Origin: Caulobacterales bacterium
Lineage (GTDB): Bacteria > Pseudomonadota > Alphaproteobacteria > Caulobacterales > Caulobacteraceae
Assembly (NCBI GenBank): GCA_019510435.1
Contig: JAEKKJ010000008.1
Location: 310,001 to 374,000, forward strand
Reading direction: 5' to 3'
DNA length: 64,000 bases
This document shows, one piece after another, positions 51,102 through 60,739 of the stretch (within the stretch, counting starts at the first letter, position 1; each line of letters begins with the position of its first letter). The translations under genes and the position numbers were made by a program. Under the pieces are notes generated by a model. The model ran no database searches and was not told the DNA's origin. It was given only the letters and a program-made list of their open reading frames with translations.

Positions 51102-52904
51102 ATGCCCCCTGCCGAAAAGCCCCCCCGCAAGCTCCGCTCGCGCGCCTGGTTCGACAATCCGGAGAACCCGGACATGACCGCGCTCTACCTCGAGCGCTAC
51201 ATGAACTACGGGATCAGCCTGGAGGAGCTGCAGTCCGACCGGCCGATCATCGGCATCGCCCAGACCGGCTCGGACCTCGCGCCCTGCAACCGCCATCACC
51301 TGGTCCTGGCCCAGCGCGTCCGCGAGGGCATCCGCGAGGCCGGCGGCATCCCCATCGAGTTTCCCGTTCACCCGATCCAGGAGACCGGCAAGCGGCCGAC
51401 CGCGGGCCTCGACCGCAACCTCGCCTACCTGGGCCTGGTGGAGCTGCTCTACGGCTATCCGATCGATGGCGTGGTGCTCACCATCGGCTGCGACAAGACC
51501 ACGCCGGCCTGCCTGATGGCCGCGGCGACGGTGAACATCCCGGCCATCGCGCTCTCGGTGGGGCCGATGCTGAACGGCTGGCACGAGGGGCGGCGGACCG
51601 GGTCGGGCACCATCGTCTGGGAGGCGCGGCGCCGGCTGGCGGCGGGCGAGATCGACACCGCCGGCTTCATCCGGCTGGTGGCCTCGTCGGCGCCCTCCAC
51701 CGGCTACTGCAACACCATGGGCACGGCCACGACCATGAACAGCCTGGCCGAGGCGCTGGGCATGCAGCTGCCGGGCTCGGCGGCCATCCCCGCGCCGCAC
51801 CGGGACCGGCAGGAGATCTCCTGGCGCACGGGCCGGCGGATCGTGGACATGGTGCGCGAGGACCTGAAGCCGTCCGACATCCTGACCCGGCCGGCCTTCC
51901 TGAACGCGATCCGGGTCAATTCGGCCCTGGGCGGATCGACCAACGCGCCGATCCACCTCAACGCCCTGGCGCGGCACGTGGGCGTGGAGCTGGCCCTGGA
52001 CGACTGGCAGACCTATGGCGAGGACGTGCCGCTGCTGGTCAACCTGCAGCCGGCCGGCGAGTACCTGGGCGAGGACTTCCACCGCGCCGGCGGCGTGCCG
52101 GCGGTGATCGGCCAGCTGATCGGCGCCGGGCTGATCGACGAGGCCTGCCTGACCGCCAGCGGCCGCACGGTGGGCGAGTGCTACCGGGGCGTGGCCATCG
52201 CCGACGAGGCCGTGATCCGGCCGTTCGCGCGGCCGCTGCTGGCCCGCGCTGGCTTCCGGGTGTTGAGCGGCAACCTGTTCGACGCGGCGATCATGAAGAC
52301 CAGCGTGATCTCCGAAGCCTTCCGGGCGCGCTACCTGTCCAACCCCGCGGACCCCGAAGCTTTCGAGGGGACCGCGGTCGTGTTCGACGGACCGGAGGAC
52401 TATCACGCCCGCATCGACGACCCGGCGACCGGGGTCACCGAAGACAGCATCCTGATCATGCGCGGCGCCGGGCCGGTGGGCTATCCGGGCGCGGCGGAGG
52501 TGGTCAACATGCGCCCGCCGGCGCACCTGATCCGCCAGGGCGTCGAGGCGCTGCCGTGCCTGGGCGACGGGCGGCAGTCCGGCACCTCCGGCTCGCCCTC
52601 GATCCTCAATGCCGCGCCCGAGGCGGCGGTCGGCGGGGGCCTGGCCATCGTGCGCTCGGGCGACCGGGTCCGCGTGGACCTCAGGGCGTGCCGGGTGGAC
52701 ATGCTGGTGGATGCCGCCGAGCTGGACCGCCGCCGCGCGGCCCTGGTGCAGGCGGGGGGCTATCCGTTCCCGGCCCACCAGACGCCCTGGCAGGAGATCC
52801 AGCGCCGCGAGGTGGGGCAGCTGGACACCGGCGGCGTGCTGGAGGCCGCGGTGGGCTACCAGCGCCTGGCCCAGACCGTGGACCCGCCGCGGGACAACCA
52901 TTGA
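51102..52904 (+). CDS. IlvD/Edd-family dehydratase (sugar-acid type, L-arabonate/D-xylonate dehydratase-like)
   Basis: A 600-residue [Fe-S]-dependent dehydratase. Seen: cluster cysteines in GSDLAPCN and [11 protein letters not shown], a third in [20 protein letters not shown], then [20 protein letters not shown] and [17 protein letters not shown] at the catalytic Ser. The [17 protein letters not shown] stretch and PSTGYCN are typical of sugar-acid dehydratases rather than dihydroxyacid dehydratase. ATG 51102 is preferred over 51063, which would add 13 residues with no ribosome site. The downstream GntR gene overlaps by four bases, suggesting self-contained control. Confidence 0.85.
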   Translation: MPPAEKPPRKLRSRAWFDNPENPDMTALYLERYMNYGISLEELQSDRPIIGIAQTGSDLAPCNRHHLVLAQRVREGIREAGGIPIEFPVHPIQETGKRPTAGLDRNLAYLGLVELLYGYPIDGVVLTIGCDKTTPACLMAAATVNIPAIALSVGPMLNGWHEGRRTGSGTIVWEARRRLAAGEIDTAGFIRLVASSAPSTGYCNTMGTATTMNSLAEALGMQLPGSAAIPAPHRDRQEISWRTGRRIVDMVREDLKPSDILTRPAFLNAIRVNSALGGSTNAPIHLNALARHVGVELALDDWQTYGEDVPLLVNLQPAGEYLGEDFHRAGGVPAVIGQLIGAGLIDEACLTASGRTVGECYRGVAIADEAVIRPFARPLLARAGFRVLSGNLFDAAIMKTSVISEAFRARYLSNPADPEAFEGTAVVFDGPEDYHARIDDPATGVTEDSILIMRGAGPVGYPGAAEVVNMRPPAHLIRQGVEALPCLGDGRQSGTSGSPSILNAAPEAAVGGGLAIVRSGDRVRVDLRACRVDMLVDAAELDRRRAALVQAGGYPFPAHQTPWQEIQRREVGQLDTGGVLEAAVGYQRLAQTVDPPRDNH

Positions 52905-53614
52905 CCGCACCCCTCGCCACGCGGCTGAAGCGGCTGCACGACACGGTGGCCGACCGGCTGGGCGTGGCCATCGTCACCGGGGTCCACCAGCCCGGCGAGC
53001 TGCTGGAGAACGAGGTCCAGGCGAGCGAGCGTCTCAGCGTCTCGCGCTCGGCCTATCGCGAGGCGGTGCGGATGCTGGCGGCCAAGGGCCTCGTGGAGAG
53101 CCGCCCCAAGACCGGCACGCGGGTGAACCCCCGGCGGCGATGGAACCTGCTGGATCCGCAGGTGCTGGGCTGGATGTTCGAGGGCGAGGTGAGCCCCCAG
53201 TTCCTGCGCGACCTGTTCGAGCTGCGCCTGGTGGTGGAGCCGGCGGCGGCCGAGCTGGCGGCGCAGCGCCGCGACGCCGCGGACGTGGCCCGGATGGACG
53301 CGGCGCTGGACGAGATGGCGCGGCATGGGCTGGGCAAACCGGAGGGCCAGGCGGCCGACCAGCGATTCCACGACGCGATCCTGCAGGCGACGCGCAACGA
53401 GACCCTGCTCACCCTGACCAGCACCATCGCCGCGGCGGTGAGCTGGACCACGCGCTACAAGCAGCGCAACGGCCAGCTGGGGCGCGATCCGCTGCCCGAC
53501 CACCAGGCCGTGGGCCGCGCCATCGCCGGGGGCGACGCGGCCGGGGCCCGGGCGGCGATGACCGAGCTGGTCCGCCTGGCGCTGGCCGACACCGAGCTTT
53601 CGCCGGCGGACTGA
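52901..53614 (+). CDS. FadR/GntR-family regulator with FCD domain (sugar-acid type)
   Basis: A 237-residue regulator. The winged helix spans about 10-78 ([15 protein letters not shown], then [20 protein letters not shown]), with the FCD domain after residue 95 ([39 protein letters not shown]). The FCD family is common for sugar-acid utilisation. It starts with TTG in a TTGA overlap with the dehydratase stop. A GTG 17 codons downstream is possible but would cut the helix-turn-helix. It probably represses or activates the dehydratase gene upstream. Confidence 0.83.
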   Translation: MTAPLATRLKRLHDTVADRLGVAIVTGVHQPGELLENEVQASERLSVSRSAYREAVRMLAAKGLVESRPKTGTRVNPRRRWNLLDPQVLGWMFEGEVSPQFLRDLFELRLVVEPAAAELAAQRRDAADVARMDAALDEMARHGLGKPEGQAADQRFHDAILQATRNETLLTLTSTIAAAVSWTTRYKQRNGQLGRDPLPDHQAVGRAIAGGDAAGARAAMTELVRLALADTELSPAD

Positions 53615-53653
53615 AGAGTTGCCGGCGGGGGCCGGTGGGGGCAGGAGAGGGCC

Positions 53654-54199
53654 ATGGGGCTTGGCGTCATCCTCCTGGCCGGTGGCCGCTCCGTCCGCAT
53701 GGGCGAGGACAAGGCCGTCCTCGACTGGGGCGGGCGGCGCGCCGTGGACCGGCTGGCCGACCTGGCCGCGGTGCTGGGGGCCTCGCGGGTGCTCACCGCC
53801 GGCGGCGCGGACTACGGCCTGCCGCGCGTGGCGGACCTCGAAGCCGACGGCGGGCCGGTGGCGGGCCTGGCGGCGGCGATCGGGCCGCTGCGGCAGGCGG
53901 GCTGCGCGCGGGCCCTGGCGCTGGCGGTCGATGCGCCGACCCTGCGGCCCGAGGACCTCGCGCCGCTGCTGGCGTCGCCGTCGCCGGGGGCAGCCTTCGA
54001 GGGTCTGCACCTGCCGATGGTGTTCGACCTGGCCGCCGCGCCGGCCGAGGCGGCCGCCGGCTGGCCGCTGGCGCGGTTCGTGGAGCGGGCGGGCCTGGCG
54101 CGGCTGGCTTGCCCTGAGGCGGCGCGGCTGCGGCTGCGGGGCGCCAACACCCCCGAGGAACGGGCGCGGCTTCTCGACGCGCGCGATCCTGCTGAATAA
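53654..54199 (+). CDS. mobA: MobA-like molybdenum cofactor nucleotidyltransferase
   Basis: A 181-residue nucleotidyltransferase. Seen: the signature [21 protein letters not shown] at the N-terminus, [11 protein letters not shown], and [10 protein letters not shown] with the metal-binding Asp. MobA joins GMP to molybdopterin to make the MGD cofactor needed by nitrate reductases. It lies just before nasT, which fits supply of cofactor to the assimilatory nitrate reductase expected beyond the window. The protein is near the short end for MobA. MocA-type CMP transfer is a less likely alternative. Confidence 0.8.
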   Translation: MGLGVILLAGGRSVRMGEDKAVLDWGGRRAVDRLADLAAVLGASRVLTAGGADYGLPRVADLEADGGPVAGLAAAIGPLRQAGCARALALAVDAPTLRPEDLAPLLASPSPGAAFEGLHLPMVFDLAAAPAEAAAGWPLARFVERAGLARLACPEAARLRLRGANTPEERARLLDARDPAE

Positions 54200-54300
54200 G
54201 CCGGCGCCGGCTGACTGCAGAAGCGGCGAACCACCCGCAAGCGTGGCTGTGGCGCCGAAAGATTTGGCATTCGGCCCGCCAAGCGCCGCTAGCAAACGGC

Positions 54301-54879
54301 ATGCGCGTCCTCGTGGTCGATCCCGATCCCGCCCGCGCCGCCTTGGTGGCGGAAGGGCTCGCGGGCGTCGACCCGCTGGAGGTGCGGCACGTCGCGACCT
54401 TCGATCCGCGTGAAGCCCAGAGCTTCCAGCCGGATGTGATCGTCGTCGCCTCCGACAGCCCCGACCGCGACACCATCGAGAGCCTGCGCGAGGCCACGGC
54501 CGCCAATCCGCAGCCTGTGGTGATGTTCGTCGACCGCTCCGAGCCCGGCCTGGCCGAGGCGGCGGTGCGGGCCGGCGTCTCGGCCTATGTGGTCGACGGG
54601 CTCTCCAAGGCGCGCGTGCGCTCGGTGCTGGAGGTGGCCATGAGCCGCTTCCAGCTGATGAACCAGCTGCGCCAGGACCTGGAGAAGGCCAAGGCGGACC
54701 TGGCCTCGCGCAAGACCGTGGAACGGGCCAAGGCGCTCTTGATGAAGGAGCGGGGCCTGGACGAGGAGGCCGCCTACCGCCTGCTGCGCAAGCTTTCGAT
54801 GGATACCGGCCGGCCGCTGGGCGCGGTGGCCGCGGACCTGCTGGCCTTCGCCGGCGTGCTGAAGGGGGAGGGGCCATGA
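54301..54879 (+). CDS. nasT: NasT: ANTAR-domain antiterminator of nitrate assimilation
   Basis: A 192-residue protein with an N-terminal receiver-like domain (1-120) and a C-terminal ANTAR RNA-binding domain (about 128-190: LEKAKADLASRKTVERAKAL, then ERGLDEEAAYRLLRKLS). In the receiver, Asp7 and Asp9 are kept, but the residue after strand 3 (PDVIVVASDSPDRD) is Ala, with an Asp two places later. It therefore may not be phosphorylated. NasT is normally held by NasS and released by nitrate to bind leader RNA. nasS follows in an ATGA overlap. Two candidate RNA targets lie at 56121 and 60985. Confidence 0.87.
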   Translation: MRVLVVDPDPARAALVAEGLAGVDPLEVRHVATFDPREAQSFQPDVIVVASDSPDRDTIESLREATAANPQPVVMFVDRSEPGLAEAAVRAGVSAYVVDGLSKARVRSVLEVAMSRFQLMNQLRQDLEKAKADLASRKTVERAKALLMKERGLDEEAAYRLLRKLSMDTGRPLGAVAADLLAFAGVLKGEGP

Positions 54880-55982
54880 GCGCCGCACGACTGCGCCTGG
54901 GCTTCATCGCCCTCAACGACGCCGCCAGCCTGATCGTCGCCGACGCCCGGGGGCTGTTCGCCGCCGAGGGGCTGGAGGTTGAGCTGGTGCGCGAGGTGTC
55001 GTGGGCGACGATCCGCGACAAGGTCAATGTCGGGGCCCTGCACGGCGCCCACATGCTGGCGCCCATGGCCCTGGCGACGGCGTTGGGCGCATCGGGCGCC
55101 GAGCCGGTCCCGCTGTCGGCCAGCTTCACCCTGAACCTGAACGGCCCGGCCATCACCCTGTCGTCGCGCCTGTCGGGCGCGCTGGCGCCGGACGGCGGGG
55201 CGGACGGCCTGGCGCGGCTCATCGCCCGGCGCCGCGCGGAGGGCGCGAGCCCGCTCACCCTGGCGGTGGTGTTCCCGTTCTCCTCGCACGCCTACCTGCT
55301 GCGCGACTGGCTGGCGCGGGCCGGCGTCGACCCGGACCGCGACGTGCGCCTGACTGTGGCGCCGCCCTCCCGGATGACCGAGCTGCTGGTGAGCGGGGTG
55401 GTCGAAGGCTTCTGCGTCACCGAGCCCTGGGACTCCGCCGCGGTCGCCGCCGGGGCCGGGGTGATCGCCGCCCGGGGCGCGGCGCTCTGGCCGCGGACGC
55501 CGGACAAGGTGTTCGTCACCACCGAGGCCTGGGCCGACGCCCATCCGGACGCCCTGCAGGGCCTGCTGCGTGCGCTGCTGAAGGCGGCGGCCTGGGCCGA
55601 CGCGCCGGAGAACCGCGCCGAGCTGGCCGCGATCCTGGCCCAGCCGCACTATGTGGACGCGAGCGCGGCGGTGATCGAGGCCTCGCTGGGCGGAATGGTG
55701 TTCCACGCCGAGGGGGCCAGCGCGCCCGCGCCGATCCACGCCGCCTGGCTCGCGGCCCAGATGATGCGCTGGGGGCATATCTCGGCCGATGTCGACCTGG
55801 CCGGCCTGGCCCAACGGGTCTACCGGCCGGACCTCTACGCCACGGCGGCGACCGCGCTGGGCCTTTCCGCGCCGGCGCCGCTGGAGTCGCTGAAGGGGTT
55901 CAGCAGCGCGGGGGAATTCCGCCTGGCGGACGCGCATCGCCATGCCGCCCAGGCGCCGCTGAGCCGAGTCGCCGGCGGCTGA
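54876..55982 (+). CDS. nasS: NasS: cytoplasmic nitrate sensor (NrtA-like without signal peptide)
   Basis: A 368-residue NrtA/CmpA-type solute-binding fold. Seen: ARLRLGFIALNDAASLIVADARG, GALHGAHMLAPMALATALG and SFTLNLNGPAITLSS. These parallel the NrtA at 57716 (LGFIALTDSSPLIIAKERG, NLNGQAISV), but there is no signal peptide, the hallmark of NasS. NasS binds nitrate or nitrite in the cytoplasm and sequesters NasT when they are absent. It is translationally coupled to nasT and followed by the leader of the nitrate operon. Confidence 0.87.
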   Translation: MSAARLRLGFIALNDAASLIVADARGLFAAEGLEVELVREVSWATIRDKVNVGALHGAHMLAPMALATALGASGAEPVPLSASFTLNLNGPAITLSSRLSGALAPDGGADGLARLIARRRAEGASPLTLAVVFPFSSHAYLLRDWLARAGVDPDRDVRLTVAPPSRMTELLVSGVVEGFCVTEPWDSAAVAAGAGVIAARGAALWPRTPDKVFVTTEAWADAHPDALQGLLRALLKAAAWADAPENRAELAAILAQPHYVDASAAVIEASLGGMVFHAEGASAPAPIHAAWLAAQMMRWGHISADVDLAGLAQRVYRPDLYATAATALGLSAPAPLESLKGFSSAGEFRLADAHRHAAQAPLSRVAGG

Positions 55983-56120
55983 TCGCCCGTTTCTTGTGCG
56001 TTGCAGCAGAATTGGGCGCCTGCCAGCTGAACAGTTTCCGCCCATAACCGCGTTTTCGTATCGCATTGCACACAGCGGCCGTTGCCGGCCCGCACCGGCC
56101 GTGGCGCTCTCGGCGGGACA

Positions 56121-56144
56121 GCGCGGGACAACGACGTTCCGCGC
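56121..56144 (+). promoter_or_regulatory. ANTAR-type hexaloop hairpin in the porin-nrtABC leader
   Basis: GCGCGGGAC (56121-56129) pairs with GTTCCGCGC (56136-56144), nine pairs with one G-U, around the hexaloop AACGAC. A at loop position 1 and G at position 4 are the two bases recognised by ANTAR proteins. A second stem with A1/G4 is not evident here. Downstream stems at 56145-56161 (loop GCTGACA) and 56166-56185 are candidates for the partner hairpin. The promoter should lie in the AT-richer 55990-56075 segment. Confidence 0.6.
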
Positions 56145-56205
56145 CGGCCGCTGACAGGCCGACGGGCGGGGACCGCTGTTCCCGCTTCTTTTGCACACGG
56201 ACACA

Positions 56206-56248
56206 GGCGTCCGCTCGGGGCTCTCCCAGCCCCGGCGGGCGCCTTTTT
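56206..56248 (+). terminator. Intrinsic terminator in the porin-nrtABC leader (attenuator)
   Basis: GGGGCT (56217) pairs with AGCCCC (56228) around a five-base loop. The stem extends outwards through GGCGTCC and GGGCGCC, with one bulge and one G-U, followed by TTTTTGTTTTT. It ends about 26 bases before the porin ATG. With the ANTAR hairpin at 56121 it forms a NasT-controlled attenuator: terminated without nitrate, read through with it. Confidence 0.8.
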
Positions 56249-56273
56249 GTTTTTCGGCATCGGGGGATAGCCA

Positions 56274-57698
56274 ATGAATCGATTGAGGGCCGGTTTCGCG
56301 GCCAGTGCGGCGGCGGCAGCCTTGGCCTGGGGCGGAACCGCCGCGGCCCAGGCCGCCGAGCCGCCGGCGCAGGCGACCGCGCCGCCGGAGGCCGACGGCC
56401 TCTCCGACGCGCCGACCGCTACGGCGCCGGTGGAAGCTGCGCCGGCGCCGCCGCCGGCAGCCGCGCCGCCGCGCGCCTTCGGCTCGCCGGGCGATGCGAT
56501 CCTGGCCGGCAAGCTGATCTTCGAGGTGCGCGCCCGCTACGAATATGTGGACCAGAAGCGCACCGCGACCCTGACCAAGGCCGGCGAGGCCGCCACGGTG
56601 CGCACCCACCTCGGCTGGGAAAGCGGCGACTGGCACGGGCTGAAGGGCCTGGTGGAGCTGGAGGACGTGCGCCAGGTCGGCCCCGAGCACTTCGCGGTCA
56701 ATGTGCCCGGCGCGACGACCCCGCCGCTGAACGGAGCCGACAAGGCCCGCTATCCGCTGGTCAACGACCCGGACGTCACCGAGCTCAACCGCCTGCAGCT
56801 CACCTGGACGCCCAGCGCCATGCTGCAGGCCACCATCGGCCGCCAGCGGATCCTGATCGACGACCAGCGCTTCGTCGGCAACGTCGGCTGGCGCCAGGAC
56901 GAGCAGACGTTCGACGGGGTGCGCCTGGACGCGGCCTATGGGCGCTTCAAGCTGACCTACGCCTACATCAACCACGTCAACCGCATCCTGGGCGAGCTGA
57001 AGGACTGGAAGTCCGACAGCCACCTGGTGAACCTGACCTGGTCGCCGGCCGAGCAGCTGCGGCTGGAGGGCTTCGTCTACGCCCTGGACTTCAGCAATTC
57101 GGCCGCCAATTCGTCGATCACCAAGGGGATCAAGGCCTCGGGCAAGACCTGGGTCGGCCTCTACCAGCTGGCCTACAACGCCACCTACGCCCGCCAGAGC
57201 GAGTACCGCCACAACACTACGCCGTACGACCTGGACTACTGGGGCGGCGACGTGGCCGGGACCTTCGACATCTGGACGGCCAAGGCCTCCTACGAGTCGC
57301 TGGAGGGCAACGGGACGCGGGGCTTCACCACGCCGCTGGCTACCACCCACGCCTTCCAGGGCTGGGCCGACGCCTGGGTGCAGCCGCTGGGCGGCAACAA
57401 GGGCTTCGTCGACGGGCTGAAGGACTTCAACCTGACCCTGAACGCCAAGCCGCGCTGGAAGTGGACCTATCTCTACAACCTCGACGCCCTGGTGCGCTGG
57501 CACCGCTTCGAGGACCAGCGGACCGGCGCCTATCTCGGCCGCGAGTGGGACGCCCAGGTCCAGGCGACGATCAACCCGCGCCTGACCGCGGCCGTGAAAT
57601 ACGCCGACTTCGAACGGGCCCGGACCGTGCCGCTGGGCACGGCCACGCCGCCCGCCGGCCGGACCAAGGTCTGGTTCACCCTCGAGTACAAGCTGTGA
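56274..57698 (+). CDS. Alginate-export-family outer-membrane porin of the nitrate operon
   Basis: A 474-residue outer-membrane protein. Seen: a signal peptide ending near AAQAAE, a Pro/Ala-rich linker to about residue 65, then a barrel with repeated aromatic strands (FEVRARYEYVDQKR, HLGWESGDWHGLKGLVELED, IGRQRILIDDQRFVGNVGWR). It ends VWFTLEYKL. These features match the alginate_exp barrel family. It is the first gene after the NasT-type leader and just before nrtA, so nitrate (or nitrite) passage through the outer membrane is inferred. ATG 56274 gives a normal signal peptide. Confidence 0.8.
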   Translation: MNRLRAGFAASAAAAALAWGGTAAAQAAEPPAQATAPPEADGLSDAPTATAPVEAAPAPPPAAAPPRAFGSPGDAILAGKLIFEVRARYEYVDQKRTATLTKAGEAATVRTHLGWESGDWHGLKGLVELEDVRQVGPEHFAVNVPGATTPPLNGADKARYPLVNDPDVTELNRLQLTWTPSAMLQATIGRQRILIDDQRFVGNVGWRQDEQTFDGVRLDAAYGRFKLTYAYINHVNRILGELKDWKSDSHLVNLTWSPAEQLRLEGFVYALDFSNSAANSSITKGIKASGKTWVGLYQLAYNATYARQSEYRHNTTPYDLDYWGGDVAGTFDIWTAKASYESLEGNGTRGFTTPLATTHAFQGWADAWVQPLGGNKGFVDGLKDFNLTLNAKPRWKWTYLYNLDALVRWHRFEDQRTGAYLGREWDAQVQATINPRLTAAVKYADFERARTVPLGTATPPAGRTKVWFTLEYKL

Positions 57699-57715
57699 CG
57701 GAAGCGACGCCTCCC

Positions 57716-58990
57716 ATGACCAAGACCCAAGGCCTCACCCGCCGCGGCGCGCTCACCGCCGCCGCCGCCACCCTCGCCGCGGCCCGCGCCCTGCTGCCCA
57801 CCGGCGCCTTTGCGGCCGGGCCCGGGCCGGAGGTGGCCAAGGCGCGGCTGGGCTTCATCGCCCTGACCGATTCCTCGCCGCTGATCATCGCCAAGGAGCG
57901 CGGCCTCTTCGCCAAGTACGGCATGCCCGACGTGGAGGTGCTGAAGCAGCCTTCGTGGGCCGGGGTGCGCGACAACCTGGTGCTGGGCTCGGCCGGCGGC
58001 GGCATCGACGGCTCGCACATCCTGACGCCGATGCCCTACCTCTTGGCCACGGGCCAGGCGACGGGCGGCAAGCCGCTGCCGATGAACATCCTGGCCCGCC
58101 TGAACCTGAACGGCCAGGCGATCAGCGTCGGCAACGACCTGAAGACGGTGAAGGTCGGCCTCAACAGCGGCGGCGCCAAGGCCAAGTTCGCCCAGCTGAA
58201 GGCGGCCAACAACATCGGCAAGGTGGCCATGACCTTCCACGGCGGCACCCACGACCTTTGGCTCCGCTACTGGCTGGCGGCGGGCGGCATCAACCCGGAC
58301 GTGGACGTCTCCACCATCGTCATCCCGCCGGCCCAGATGGTCGCCAACCTGAAGGCCGGGACGCAGGACGCCTTCTGCGTGGGCGAGCCGTGGGGCGGCC
58401 AGACGGTGAACCAGAAGATCGGCTACACCGCCTGCCTGACCTCCGAGCTGTGGATGAACCACCCGGAGAAGGCGCTGGGCATGCGGGCCGACTGGGTCGC
58501 GGCCCACCCGCGCGCCGCCCAGGCCCTCACCATGGCCGTCATGGAAGCCCAGATGTGGTGCGACCAGATGGCCAACCGGCCGGCCATGTGCTCGATCGTC
58601 TCGGGCCGGCAGTACATCAACGTGCCGATCGGCGACATCCTGCCCCGCCTGCAGGGGACCATCGACTTCGGCGACGGCCGGACGGCGAAGGCCTCGCCGC
58701 ACATCATGAAGTTCTGGGCCGACAACGCCTCGTTCCCCTTCAAGTCCCACGACCTGTGGTTCCTGACCGAGGACGTGCGCTGGGGGGTGCTGCCGCAGTC
58801 CACCAACAAGATGGCGCTGGTGAACCAGGTGAACCGCTCCGACATCTGGCGCGCCTCGGCCAAGGCCCTGGGCGTGGCCGCGCCGGCCGGCGACAGCCGC
58901 GGCGTGGAGAAGTTCTTCGACGGCAAGGTGTTCGATCCGGCCAACCCGTCGGCCTATCTGGCCAGCCAGCCCATCAAGAAGCTCGTTTGA
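57716..58990 (+). CDS. nrtA: NrtA: periplasmic nitrate-binding protein
   Basis: A 424-residue solute-binding protein. The N-terminus LTRRGALTAAAATLAAAR is a Tat-like signal, typical of NrtA-like proteins. Seen: RLGFIALTDSSPLIIAKERG, GGGIDGSHILTPMPYLLATG, RLNLNGQAISV, TFHGGTHDLWLRYWLAAGG and DAFCVGEPWGGQTV. Residues of GID/SH, NLNG and VGEPWG are the nitrate-pocket regions in this family. ATG 57716 is preferred; a GTG at 57695 overlapping the porin stop would add seven residues. It delivers nitrate to NrtB-NrtC. Confidence 0.9.
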   Translation: MTKTQGLTRRGALTAAAATLAAARALLPTGAFAAGPGPEVAKARLGFIALTDSSPLIIAKERGLFAKYGMPDVEVLKQPSWAGVRDNLVLGSAGGGIDGSHILTPMPYLLATGQATGGKPLPMNILARLNLNGQAISVGNDLKTVKVGLNSGGAKAKFAQLKAANNIGKVAMTFHGGTHDLWLRYWLAAGGINPDVDVSTIVIPPAQMVANLKAGTQDAFCVGEPWGGQTVNQKIGYTACLTSELWMNHPEKALGMRADWVAAHPRAAQALTMAVMEAQMWCDQMANRPAMCSIVSGRQYINVPIGDILPRLQGTIDFGDGRTAKASPHIMKFWADNASFPFKSHDLWFLTEDVRWGVLPQSTNKMALVNQVNRSDIWRASAKALGVAAPAGDSRGVEKFFDGKVFDPANPSAYLASQPIKKLV

Positions 58991-59004
58991 GGAGGAGGAC
59001 GCCC

Positions 59005-59892
59005 ATGAGCCTGCCCGCGCTCTCGGACGAGGCGGCGCCGCGCAGCGGCGCGCCGGCGCAGATCGTCCCGCTGCCGCGCCCGCCCGCGGTCCGCCGCCGG
59101 GCCGCGGCCGTGGCCCGCGCCGCGGCGGCGCACGTGCTGCCGCCGCTGCTGACCCTGGCCGCCGTGCTGCTGGTCTGGCAGGTGGTGACCTCGCAGAACC
59201 CGGCCGGCCTGCCATCGCCGACCGCCATCTGGCGCGACAGCCGCGAGCTGATCCTGGACCCGTTCTTCGACCGGGGCGGGGTGGACAAGGGCCTGTTCTG
59301 GCATGCCCTCACCAGCCTGCGCCGGGTGGCGGTGGGCTTCAGCCTGGCGGCGGTGGTCGGCGTGGCGTTGGGCGTGCTGGTGGGGTCCAGCAAGATGGCC
59401 CACCGCGGTCTGGACCCGATCTTCCAGGTCCTGCGCACCGTGCCGCCGCTGGCCTGGCTGCCGATCTCGCTGGCGGCCCTGCACGAGGCCCAGCCCTCGG
59501 CCCTGTTCGTGATCTTCATCACCGCCATCTGGCCGATCGTGATCAACACGGCCGTCGGCGTGCGCAACATTCCGCAGGACTACGTCAACGTCGGCCGGGT
59601 GCTGCGTCTCTCGCCGCTGGAGTATTTCGTCACCATCCTGCTGCCGGCGGCGACGCCCTACATCTTCACCGGCCTGCGGATCGGCGTCGGGATGAGCTGG
59701 CTGGCCATCGTCGCCTCCGAGATGCTGCTGGGCGGCGTGGGCGTCGGCTTCTTCATCTGGGACCAGTACAACGCGTCCCGCATCTCCGACATCGTCGTGG
59801 CCCTGGTGTGGGTCGGCCTGGTGGGCTTCGCGCTCGACCGGCTGGTCGCGCTCCTGGGCCGTATCGTCTCCCGCGGCGCGGCCGCGAGCTAG
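59005..59892 (+). CDS. nrtB: NrtB: nitrate ABC transporter permease
   Basis: A 295-residue BPD_transp_1-type inner-membrane permease with about six hydrophobic helices. It opens with a longer Arg/Ala-rich cytoplasmic N-terminus. Seen: LTSLRRVAVGFSLAAVVGVALG, DPIFQVLRTVPPLAWLPISLAA and the ABC-contact loop EMLLGGVGVGFFIWDQYNASR. GAGGAGGACGCCC precedes ATG 59005. It is 14 bases after nrtA and followed nine bases later by the ATPase gene. Confidence 0.9.
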   Translation: MSLPALSDEAAPRSGAPAQIVPLPRPPAVRRRAAAVARAAAAHVLPPLLTLAAVLLVWQVVTSQNPAGLPSPTAIWRDSRELILDPFFDRGGVDKGLFWHALTSLRRVAVGFSLAAVVGVALGVLVGSSKMAHRGLDPIFQVLRTVPPLAWLPISLAALHEAQPSALFVIFITAIWPIVINTAVGVRNIPQDYVNVGRVLRLSPLEYFVTILLPAATPYIFTGLRIGVGMSWLAIVASEMLLGGVGVGFFIWDQYNASRISDIVVALVWVGLVGFALDRLVALLGRIVSRGAAAS

Positions 59893-59901
59893 GAGTCCTT
59901 C

Positions 59902-60696
59902 ATGGCCAGCAGAGCCTATCTCTCCATCGAGAACGTCGGCGTGACGTTCGGGTCGGGCAGCGAGGTGCTGCGCGGCGTCGACCTTACCGTCGACCGCGGC
60001 GAGTTCATCTCGATCATCGGCCACTCCGGCTGCGGCAAGTCCACCCTCCTGAACGTGGTGGCGGGGCTCCTGCCGGTCACCACCGGGGCGGTGATCCTGG
60101 ACAAGCAGGCGGTGGACGCGCCGGGCCCCGAGCGGGCGGTGGTGTTCCAGAACCACTCGCTGCTGCCCTGGCTCAGCGTCTACGACAACGTCCGCCTGGC
60201 GGTGGATAAGGTCTTCCGGCGCACGAAGTCGCGGGCCGAGCGCCACGCCTGGACGCTGCACAACCTGGCCCTGGTGCAGATGACCCACGCCAAGGACAAG
60301 AAGCCCGCCGAGATCTCCGGCGGCATGAAACAGCGCGTCGGCCTGGCCCGGGCTCTGGCCATGGAGCCCAAGGTGCTGCTGCTGGACGAGCCGTTCGGCG
60401 CCCTGGACGCCCTGACCCGCGCCAACCTGCAGGACAGCGTCATGGAGATCCACGCCAAGCTGGGCAACACCGTGCTGATGATCACCCACGACGTGGACGA
60501 GGCGGTGCTGCTGTCCGACCGCATCGTGATGATGACCAACGGCCCGGCGGCCGGCATCGGCGACGTGGTCACCGTGGACCTGCCGCGGCCGCGCAGCCGC
60601 ATCGAGGTGGACACCAAGCCGGCCTATGTCGCCGCGCGCCATGCGGTGATCGAGTTCCTGTACAGCCGGCATCCGGGGTTCCGGTCGGCGGCGTAG
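59902..60696 (+). CDS. nrtC: NrtC/NrtD-type nitrate ABC transporter ATPase
   Basis: A 264-residue ATPase. Seen: Walker A GHSGCGKST (about residues 40-48), Q-loop VVFQNHSLLPWL, signature EISGGMKQRVGLARALAMEP, Walker B LLLDEPFGALDA and the switch His in MITHDVDEAV. It lacks the C-terminal NrtA-like domain of cyanobacterial NrtC, so in size it resembles NrtD. The single ATPase gene implies a homodimer. It is the last gene of the operon, followed by a palindromic repeat. Confidence 0.9.
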   Translation: MASRAYLSIENVGVTFGSGSEVLRGVDLTVDRGEFISIIGHSGCGKSTLLNVVAGLLPVTTGAVILDKQAVDAPGPERAVVFQNHSLLPWLSVYDNVRLAVDKVFRRTKSRAERHAWTLHNLALVQMTHAKDKKPAEISGGMKQRVGLARALAMEPKVLLLDEPFGALDALTRANLQDSVMEIHAKLGNTVLMITHDVDEAVLLSDRIVMMTNGPAAGIGDVVTVDLPRPRSRIEVDTKPAYVAARHAVIEFLYSRHPGFRSAA

Positions 60697-60739
60697 GTTT
60701 TGCGGCGTCAGCGCCCCCTTCCACCGCTTCTAAAAAGCA

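Noticed and set aside
54200-54300. Sigma-54 promoter before nasT (TTGGCATTCGG region)
   Set aside because: The -12 GC element is not at the right spacing; the match is not better than chance.
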